64,000 nt of DNA from Crotalaria pallida. Taxonomy: Eukaryota > Streptophyta > Magnoliopsida > Fabales > Fabaceae. Below the pieces are notes generated by a model. The model searched no databases and was not told the DNA's origin. It saw only the letters and a list, made by a program, of their open reading frames with translations. The stretch lies in the NCBI GenBank assembly GCA_037953625.1, contig CM075655.1, positions 29,034,001 to 29,098,000 on the forward strand, in the 5' to 3' direction. Position 1 is the first letter of the stretch, and every line of letters starts with the position of its first letter. Below are positions 46,015 through 54,527 of the stretch, one piece after another. The translations under genes were made by a program, and so were the position numbers.

Positions 46015-46570
46015 TTGTGTATGTATGAATGACCCTCCCAAAGGGAGTGCGAATATGTGAATGTGTATGAATGACCCTTCCAATGGAAGTGAGAAAATGT
46101 ATAATTTAATGGACCCTCCCTAAGGGGAGCGTGAAAATATATAAATGGACCCTCCATAACGGAGCGTGTATATAAATGGACCCTCCCTAAGTGGAGCGTG
46201 AAAATATATAAATGGACCCTCCATAATGGAGCGTGTATATAAATGGACCCTCCCTAAGTGGAGCGTGAAAATATATAAATGGACCCTCCATAACAGAGCG
46301 CGTACATAAATGGACCCTCCCTAAGTGGAGCGTGAAAATATATATATGGACCCTCCATAGCGGAGCGTGTATAGAAATGGACCCTCCATAATGGAGCGTG
46401 AATAATGGACCCTCCTAAGGGAGTGTGATTATATATGTAAAGGACTCTCCATAAAGGAGTGGATATGTGTATGTATATGGACCCTCCATAGAGGAGTGGA
46501 TAGATGTTTGTTATGGACCCTCCGAAAGGAGTGGATTGAGATGTGTGATGGACCCTCTATATTGGAGCGG
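46015..46570. repeat. Minisatellite in the E2 LTR, alternating ~31- and ~36-bp units with inverted halves
   Basis: The word ATGGACCCTCC recurs about 16 times. Two alternating unit types carry CTCCATAACGGAG or CTCCCTAAGTGGAG, each a short inverted repeat that could fold into a hairpin. The same array is in the 3' LTR at 56205-56760 with small differences in unit number and sequence. Confidence 0.85.
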
Positions 46571-46669
46571 ATGTATGAATGGAAAATGTGGATAAAAGTG
46601 CAAAGTGTGAAATGTGAATGAAAATGTGGATGTAGGTATGTAAGCGTAGAAGTGGAATAGAAAAGAGAA

Positions 46670-46946
46670 GAGTAATATGTCAGATTAGTCCCTGACTTTG
46701 TAAGCGTCGGTCAAGTTAGTCCCTGACTTTATCGAAATAGCAATTTAGACCCTGAGATTTTATTTTAATTCACATACGTCCCTATTTTTATCCCATTTTA
46801 AAGCAAATACATCCATGCGATAGTGACGGCAGGGACTAACTTGATCGACGTTCTCCTATCTCAGGGACTAAATTGCTATTTCGATAAAGTCAGGGATTAA
46901 CTTGACCGACGCTGACAAAGTCAGGGACTAATATGACATATTACTC
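46670..46946. mobile_element. Mutator-like MITE, 277 bp, in the E2 5' LTR
   Basis: The arms start GAGTAATATGTCA and pair over roughly 75 bases (ATTAGTCCCTGACTTTG..., GTCAAGTTAGTCCCTGAC...). The 10-base repeat GAAAAGAGAA flanks it (46660-46669 and 46947-46956). The 3' LTR of the same element has the empty site with one GAAAAGAGAA near 56838, so both ends are certain. Confidence 0.92.
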
Positions 46947-47737
46947 GAAAAGAGAATGAGAAATATCAATGGAATTGTATGTTGTGAAATCAGAATGTGA
47001 AAGGTAAATGAAGAATAGAATGTGAAATATAAAAGTAAATAAGTGATGTATTTGGAATAGGTGAAATTTGTAATTAGATGATAATTGATAATGTGTGTGA
47101 GAGGGTTATTCACTAGAAAGTAGACAGAAGAATGAGATTAATGAGAAAATATGGAAAAGCTAATATGGACATAATGAACAAGAGATGAAGAAATGAGATT
47201 GTTGTTTGTGTTTGAGCATGCTGGTTTGACTAAATGGAAATATATGTGCTATGTGCTAATTGTGTTTGACTTGGTAGGTCATTATGTCTATTTAGAAACT
47301 ACTTTCTACTTCATGTGTAAAGCTCACCCTTGCAACCATTTTTACAGGTTCAAAGTTTGAGCAAACACAGTTTCAGGCCGAACAGGAATGACACTCCACC
47401 ACGTGGAGTGCTCGATCGTTATTTTATGAGTGGACTGTAGTTTAATTATGTGAAAAACTATTATTTTTGTAATTTTGAATATGTAATAGTTATGTGCCCT
47501 GAAGTGTACTAATTGGGCTTTAGGTTTGATCTGATTATTTTGCTATTGTGTATTATGTTTTTAAATAATTCTGGACTGACAGGTATAAACAGGAAATTTT
47601 AGTAAAGTCCGATAAACAGAGGAGACTCTGTCCGTTTTTCCGGAAAAATATTCATAAGTATTTTAATTTAAAAAGAAATTTTCAAGTCCATATTTTTATA
47701 AAACTCAATTTAATTAAATATTTGTGAGAGTGTTACA

Positions 47738-48367
47738 TTATGGTATCAGAGCAGTTTTTCCTCGGCCTTGGAGTTTGGACTCACAACTCCTATGGTTTAC
47801 TCACCAAGCGAGTAGCCAATAGACAGTTATATGTCTAAGTTAGTTTGATTAAGAATTAGGACTTAGAATAATATCGCTAATTTATAGTTGATTTCTTGGT
47901 GTTTGTTTCAAACTTCACCAAGTGTTCAGACCCAATTTCCCCATTTGTTGTATTGTCATACTTGGAAAAAGTGTAATTGTCAAGATTAAGGGCAGTGAAA
48001 GACCCCAACGGGCCAGGGCATGCTAGCTGCCACCCCAACGGGAAGGATTAACCCTTAGTATTGAATCAAGAGCACAAATTCCAATGGTGACAATTTAGAG
48101 AAAATAATTCCAATGGCATTTCTGTACATTTAAAACGGTGAATTAAGTCGTGTCACTCTCCTCAATCATGATTATGTTTCTGTTGTGCAAAATCTTAACA
48201 TTGGTTTAGCGTCTTGAACCTTTATTTCTTCGCTTAAATTTTTACATCTTGGATATTAATTGTTGACTCTAGATTTCATCTTTTTGCGAATATTGGTTGA
48301 TTGTGAATGAAATTTTATTAATTCATGACACACTCGTTAATGTACAACTTCTTAAGTACATTATACC
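47738..48367 (+). other. E2 primer-binding site and first noncoding internal part
   Basis: TGGTATCAGAGC at 47741-47752 lies three bases after the LTR. The following ~610 bases have no coding signal. The stretch ends in ATACC (48363-48367), duplicated after the solo LTR. Confidence 0.8.
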
Positions 48368-48788
48368 TGTAACACCCCAAAATTTTAATCCCCGATTAAT
48401 GAAATGTTAATTATAATTTAATTATAATTAATGGTTTCTATGTTAATCCTTGATTAAAATATGTGTTCATGTGACTAGTTTAGGTGTGTGAAATTATTTA
48501 ATAAATATAATAATGTATAAAATAGGAGTTTTGCATATTAGTCCCTGGGTTGGGACCTAGAAGCAATTATAGGAAAGGTTTTGGAGGGAAAGTAAATAAA
48601 ATAATTATTTTTCAAAAACTGGGTAAAACACTCGAGTATTTTCTGAAACACTCGAGTATTCTGGGTCAAACTGCACGAGTTAGTGCGTTTGATGAGTCAC
48701 CATGAACGATTCCCTCTCCTTGACACGAATACTCCATCATCAACAGCTCGAAGGTGTCGTGTCGCACTGCATGAGCCTTCTCCATGTC

Positions 48789-48796
48789 TATATAAG
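48789..48796 (+). promoter_or_regulatory. TATA-like box of the E1-family LTR
   Basis: TATATAAG lies ~420 bases into the LTR. The E1 copy has TATTTAAA (minus strand, 42033-42040) and E6 has CTATTTAAG (minus strand, 24188-24195), each about 420 bases into its LTR. If used, transcripts would carry a leader of about 3 kb that includes the palindrome array and the ORF. Confidence 0.45.
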
Positions 48797-49691
48797 CTTA
48801 TCAACCACGAATTCGTGGGAATTTTGCTCAATCTTGCTTGTGTTGACATAGTTAGGGTTTCGATTTCGTCTCGTTCAATTCTCTTTCAATTCTAAGTGTT
48901 AGTCTTCGAGTGATACACCAATACAAAGCTCACATCACGAGCTTTGTATAGACACCAAAATTGTGAGGTTTGAGTGTGTGGATTGAGAGAATCGAAGTCT
49001 TGAAGTGGAGCTGTTCTTGCTTAAGTTGGTGTCTGGAGCTCACTGTGATCATCGATTCTGGTAAGCTCCTGAGTTCTTGAGTCTCAAACTCAATTCGTTT
49101 AGTTAGATGATGTTGCATAGAGCTTAGAAATCTAGTTTTCCCTAATTTTTATCTCTGTTTCATGTCCAAACCAATTCAATTTTGGTATGGTGCTCAAACT
49201 GTCATGCATGAGAAGCTCAAGTGGATTTCTGGGTTTGGAGAGCTTTTCTTGGATTTCTTTCTGTTGATTCACATCTGAGAGGTAAGGGGAAGTAATTATA
49301 TTCACTAGATAGAGTTTGAAATCCATTAAATGTGTTAGAGAGCCACCAAGAGGCTCTAAGGGCTTAGATTCTATAGGAACTTTGGTTTGGAGACCAATCT
49401 ATGCTCTAAATCTGTATTGAGCAAGTTTGTTATCATGCATGTGAACCTGAATGAGCTTTGTTTCATGAATATTATGCTTATTGTGTGATTTGAGGTATTG
49501 AGTTGTTAAAATGCCTTTTTGTGCATAATCAATGATTTCTCTGTCAATTCTGTGTTTTGAATTGAAATAAGTGTTGTAACATGTTTGATTAATGATATGT
49601 TAATTCTGTTGATCCCTGAAATGGACTTAAATTGAGTAGAAATGAAAATGGCATGTTAAAACCAGTTTTCAATACTGTCAGCTGCGAAACA

Positions 49692-50013
49692 CTCGAGTAA
49701 ATAGCAAAGTACTCGAGTAAATCGTGTTCAAAATAAAGTAAATTTCATAAGAACACTCGAGTATTTTGTCTGTTACTCGAGTATCGGGCATGAACTGAGA
49801 ATTTGTTATAGGTCAAACACTCGAGTCATTCAAAGTCACTCGAGTATTCTGGAAAAGTCCAAGAACACTCGAGTAACTCATGAACTACTCGAGTAAATTG
49901 TTGAAATTAAAACCCAAATCCTCAGAAAGACATGAACACTCGAGTAAGCTTAAGAACACTCGAGTAATCTGGAAAATCTCCAGAACACTCGAGTATTCTG
50001 AACTTTACTCGAG
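49692..50013. promoter_or_regulatory. Six pairs of CTCGAG palindromes in the solo LTR
   Basis: CTCGAG cores lie at 49692/49712, 49756/49776, 49820/49839, 49868/49888, 49939/49959 and 49988/50008: steps of 20, 20, 19, 20, 20 and 20. Most cores extend to ACTCGAGTA. Sequence between cores is not conserved from pair to pair. Confidence 0.6.
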
Positions 50014-50731
50014 TAAAATGCCCAGAATCTGAAAACATCATTTTCAATTCTAACTTAATTAATTAAGGAATTATTAAGGATAATTCAAGGGATCAAAGAC
50101 TTAGAGAAATTGATAAATACAAATAGATCGTTCGGTGACGATCCATTTTGAAAATTAAGCCTAGGTGGCAAGTAATGTATTAATCAATTTCCCCTAAGTC
50201 TAAAATGCATTCATTCTGGAGTTTGGATGGTAGGACGTATTCATGTTTCGATAAACATGTGGAGGGCCTCTGGGAGTGCCAATACGCTTGCTTGATGACA
50301 CGTCGTTGACGTGGTCGGCTTTGTGGATGCCGATATGGATATATCGTTTGGATGACGATCCGTTTGGATGACGGGATATGCTCGGGTGGCATGGATACCA
50401 AGCTTGACGTGTACATTCTAGGTGAATGTACGAATTGTTGTATACCTAGGAATACAACGCACTGTGGAGTGCTGGGTTGTCAGGGATGGATGTCAGAGAG
50501 TGACTTAGAAAATGTGGAGATAAGTTGAGAGTTAAAGTCATGCATCATGTCATTCACCTAATGCAATTGATATACCTGAATTAAGTGTGAACATCCTATG
50601 TGCATCTGATACTTGCTAAATGCTAATTGTGATTGTTATTAAATGATGCATTATTATCTTTCATATGTTGCATGATTTATTCTCTATTGATTATGTGAGT
50701 AGAATTGCTTACCCCTATGCCCTTGTAGGTG

Positions 50732-51202
50732 ATGTCTCGCTACATTGCTTACATCGAGATCCGGCCACTTCCTAGTGGCGTATGGATCTATGAGGACCAT
50801 CGCGCGGTGTATGAGGGGGAGGTAGAGTTTACATTCTACCACCCTAATCCGCTGATGCGATTCCGTCCTCGTAGGTTTAGGATTCCCATCATATACACTA
50901 TGCATGTACCCCCGTTTTATACTTATCATGGACCACCTCCCATGCGACCAGCTCGCTCTTACCATAGTTTTCGTTTTCAACCTACCCGCTCTCACCCTTT
51001 TACTTCGAGAGTCGTCCGCGAGGAGACTCCCCTATCTGATCCGAGGAGCCCAGTCAGGGTTTCACCATCACCTGACCCGGTACCCAGTGGTAGGGTACAC
51101 TCTCCCTCGGATGAGATCGAGGAGGATCCGGTGGAGGACGAGAGTGGGAGCGAGCCTGTCGTGCATTCTACTGGGAGTGACTGGAGGGATGACGATCCCT
51201 AG
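50732..51202 (+). CDS. Unknown 156-aa protein encoded within the E1-family LTR
   Basis: I do not recognise this protein. It starts MSRYIAYIEIRPLPSGVWIY, continues with an aromatic- and Pro-rich middle (FTFYHPNPLMRFRPRRF, MHVPPFYTYHGPPP), an Arg/Ser/Pro-rich segment, and an acidic tail (DEIEEDPVEDESGSE) ending WRDDDP. The ATG follows an acceptor-like CCCTTGTAG|GTG. The LTR copy at 39640-40086 keeps the frame over the whole length: it has an 8-codon in-frame deletion and one CGA-to-TGA stop, and many of the other differences are silent by eye. It has no visible retroviral domain, signal peptide or membrane segment. It may be a captured or element-specific accessory ORF; a chance ORF inherited by both copies is possible. 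Confidence 0.5.
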   Translation: MSRYIAYIEIRPLPSGVWIYEDHRAVYEGEVEFTFYHPNPLMRFRPRRFRIPIIYTMHVPPFYTYHGPPPMRPARSYHSFRFQPTRSHPFTSRVVREETPLSDPRSPVRVSPSPDPVPSGRVHSPSDEIEEDPVEDESGSEPVVHSTGSDWRDDDP

Positions 51203-51914
51203 GTACATGTATATGGTGTATGGTGTGGATCTGAGGATCCGGTGTGTGGAGGAGATTTGCTGCTGCTGCTGTGATGATGCTACTACCTTACTCACTTTAC
51301 TTTTGGGAGACTACTGCTACTACTACTCCATCTGATGCTGCCAGATCTATGTGACTATTCCTAGAGTATACATTTTGTTATGTATATATATTGTAGATAT
51401 ACTTTTGGAGCACTCTAGAGCTTGTAGTTACACTGTTATATAGATCTGATGATGGACTTGTATATTTTGAAAACTTGGAGACTTTACTCATGGACTATGT
51501 ACTTATGATTCTCTATATCTATGAAAACCTATGTTTATATTCTATCAGTTGCATAGTCCAGTAATTTCCGCTTACTCTGATTTAATCTGTTTAAGAGCTC
51601 GGCTATAAATGGTATCAGTTCTATCGTATAAAGCAAGGGTAGCTTAAACTACTTGATACAAAGATATCTTCTAAAAGATCAAATGTTACTCTATTTGCGA
51701 AAAGGTTTTAGAAATCGCCGAACTCGATACAATGGTTTTGAGATAATATAGACTTTATTCTCCAAGACTTTCAAGTGACGATTCGTGCACCCGCTTTAAA
51801 AGAAAAATTTTATTGACCTATTTTCTTAACACTCACAAGTCCATATTTATTATCCAATATAAAAGCATATTTATTAGTTTATATTTGGGTAATAACGAAG
51901 GGTGTGACAATACC

Positions 51915-53534
51915 CTCCATTTCCGGTTCCATTGATCGCTCGAATACAAACCAAAAGTTTGCCTTTTCGTATTTTTTCATGGGTTCGATCCTACATACCC
52001 CCATGGCCTTTTGATGTCAAATGGGATTTCTCTATTGTCCCTAACAAAGGAATTGTATTTTGAATAAGCTCGACTTCGTGTGTTTCAAATATAATCAGAG
52101 AGTTATCAATTCTTCCTTTAATCACGTATCTGTTTCTGAGGGCAACATACAGATATGACTTGATAAGTCGATACCTGAATCTGTCTTTGGTTCATAATCC
52201 TTACAATCTCTTACATGCTAACAAATTTGATTATCTGGTCATTCTTTTCAATTCTATTTGCCTTGTGACCGTCGTAGACTCGAATTGTCTCTTACAAAGT
52301 CTAAACACATGCTTGCTAAGTTGAAACATTCCAAGCAACATGGAATCATTTTCATGTGAACCGTGATCCCATATTTATTTTGATCATGTCTCCTAATATT
52401 TGCAAAGAGGCAACTCCTGAGACTATATTCTTACTTCTTGTTAGAAACCGAAAACGATCCTTTTTACAGCCTCTGGGCTTGTCTTATCCCTGAATTTGAT
52501 TGGCACTTTCATGAGTTTATTATGTCATGTCTCTCTAATGAGTAGGTAGCTGAATCTCCTATCCTATCCAAAATAAAGTTGACATTAAAGGAAGTCTGGA
52601 TACCACCAACTGTTATCCCATATTGTTGTGCTACTATCTAATTTAAGGATCCTAAGCCCCCATGCTCGTTAGGAGTAGAGTAATAGGTGTTAGAATCCTC
52701 GAGAGAATCGAGCTACATTAAATTTTGACAAGCCATCAGGTACCATTACCAAGACTAATCGAGTCAACCATCACTCCTTAGAAAATGCATCTTTCGATAA
52801 TTCCCTATTGAAAATGCATTCTCCGGGATAATTTCCATGGTCTTTTTGCTTTACGTGTACCTAGCCATTTTGCTGTCTCTCAATACCTGTGGTTTCATGA
52901 TCCTTCCATGTTGGCGATCTACCCATACTCGTCAGTCAACAGATAGCATGGACCTTCTCAACCTTGTCACCCAGCACATCCTTGATCACCTTGCAAAGAT
53001 CATTAAACTTCTCATTGAGTGCTTCGTGTTTCTTCTTCTCATCTTCACTCTTTTCGAGCCTCAGGAATCAAGTGGGAAAGCTTAGAAGTAGACACGAGAA
53101 TTCGCCAAATCGTAGGAGTTCAGTATAACTCAATGCTCCTCAACAGGTGCCACTTTAAATTTCGAAGAACCGTCAAGAAGTTAGATAGTTGATCCATAGA
53201 ACTGACCAAGCCTATTATTTGACATTGACATAACCAGGTATGTCGATGCCAAGTTGGGGAGAACTTAGTAACCCAGCGGAAATTTAGTCCAAGTAACCAT
53301 GAAATGAGGGGATGATAAAAGAAAACAAGAAGGAAAGTCGAGCGCGAATGAAGCATATAGTGTTCAAAGGTGAACACGAAGATGCCAAGAAGTATGGATG
53401 CGAAGTATCTTAAGCAGAAGAACGGAACTGCTGGGGAGATAAATAGTGTGGTCGAAAATCACGTCTAGGGATGGTTCTCCATTTATGGAACAATCGGAAT
53501 TTCGGGGACGAAATTCTCATAAGTGGGGGAGAAT
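51915..53534 (+). other. Second noncoding internal part of E2 and its polypurine tract
   Basis: No retrotransposon domain is visible in 1.6 kb. It ends with the inverted repeat AATTTCGGGGACGAAATT and the polypurine tract AAGTGGGGGAGAAT (53521-53534). Total E2 internal length without the solo LTR is about 2.25 kb, far too short for gag-pol. Confidence 0.75.
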
Positions 53535-53926
53535 TGTAACATCCCAAAGTTTCGCTTGTATTAAATAACGGAATTTACTAAATTAATTAATGAATCCTTA
53601 GAATTTATTGTCCTTAAAACTTATCGTCAGAGTGTAGAGCATTTTTATAAATACAGTATATCATACTTATATATTTTAAAGTAGAATCGTTAAAACAGTT
53701 ACCCTTATTGAAAAATATATTTCTATACTTTAATTTGCTTTCGCCATATTTAATTATTAAATTTGTTTTAAGAACTTCAAGACTTTTAACTTTATGATTT
53801 TATAGAAGTAATTATTTGATGCTTACATTTTATTATTAGTATATCTTGAGATTTAAAATAAACAAATAAAGAAAAAAAATGGTATTAGTGTTTTAAAACT
53901 ATACTAACACAAGTAATAATAACAAT
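53535..53926 (+). mobile_element. Head of the original E2 3' LTR, cut at the microsatellite
   Basis: It follows the polypurine tract and matches the first ~390 bases of the 5' LTR, ending AATAATAACAAT where the microsatellite begins. It has its own variants (TTATTGTCC, AAATACAGTATATC, CGCCATATTT) not shared with the other two LTR heads. An 8-base filler (53927-53934) separates it from the copied pol segment. Confidence 0.9.
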
Positions 53927-53934
53927 CATTCTTA

Positions 53935-54527
53935 CATCTTACTCTTATGCGCTTCATCCAGAATCATTCTTCTTACTTCCAAGTCAGCAGGGACACATAT
54001 CCTTGTCTTAAAACGCAAAATTCCATCCTTCCCTTCTTGGAATTCCAATTCCTTGCCTTCTTCCATCCATTTCTTCTTTTCCATAAGCTTCTCATCCTTG
54101 TGTTGCAATTCCCGAATCCTTTGCAGAAACTCACTAGCAATCTGCAGCATCCCCATCTTGATACTTGTCGGCTCCACTTGCATCGTCAGACTCAAATCCC
54201 GGAACTCCTCTATCAGTACAGCTTCTCTGACCATCATTGCACTGATGTGCATTGCCTTTCTACTCAATGCATCTGCCACAACATTGGCCTTCCCCGGATG
54301 GTAATGGAGCTCGAACTCATAATCTTTCAAAAACTCCATCCATCGACGCTGCCTCATATTCAACTCCTTTTGATCGAAGAGGTACTTTAAACTCTTATGG
54401 TCACTGAACACCCAGAACATAGTGCCATAGAGATAGTGCCTCCAGATCTTTAATGCAAACACCACAACTGCCAGCTCCAAATCATGAGTTGGATAGTTCA
54501 TTTCATGAACTTTTAGTTGTCTCGAGG
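53935..54527 (-). pseudogene. pol: Duplicated 593-bp fragment of E1 pol
   Basis: This matches 43742-44334 base for base over exactly 593 bases, with only about three differences (two change an amino acid: V to A, F to L). It encodes the RNase H C-terminal half to the start of the integrase zinc finger, and ends at the same CGAGG that flanks E2. It is a copy of the 5' flank of E2, not an independent insertion. Confidence 0.93.

Larger units (their letters stand above)
44335..47737 (+). mobile_element. 5' LTR of noncoding element E2, 3403 bp, carrying a MITE
   Basis: It starts TGTAACATCCCAAAG and ends GAGAGTGTTACA, directly followed by a tRNA-Met primer-binding site. CGAGG at 44330-44334 matches CGAGG at 57630-57634 after the 3' LTR, so E2 inserted there with a 5-bp duplication. 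Inside: an (AAT)n/(AAAT)n microsatellite (~44722-44790), a GC- and Pro-codon-rich leader (44880-45590), a minisatellite (46015-46570) and the MITE at 46670-46946. An ORF at 44884-45444 is low-complexity and is frameshifted in the other LTR, so I do not call it a gene. Confidence 0.9.
48368..51909 (+). mobile_element. Solo LTR of the E1 family inside E2, 3542 bp
   Basis: It begins TGTAACACCCCAAAA, ends GGGTGTGACA, and is flanked by ATACC on both sides (48363-48367 and 51910-51914), so it is a complete solo LTR left by recombination between two LTRs. It is a plus-strand copy of the E1 LTR at 38919-42460. It has a palindrome pair (48631, 48651) about 140 bp before a TATATAAG (48789-48796), an array of six pairs (49692-50013) and an open ORF (50732-51202). 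Confidence 0.93.

Noticed and set aside
38919..51909. The E1 LTR and the solo LTR as the two ends of one element
   Set aside because: They are in opposite orientation and the second is flanked by its own ATACC duplication inside E2.
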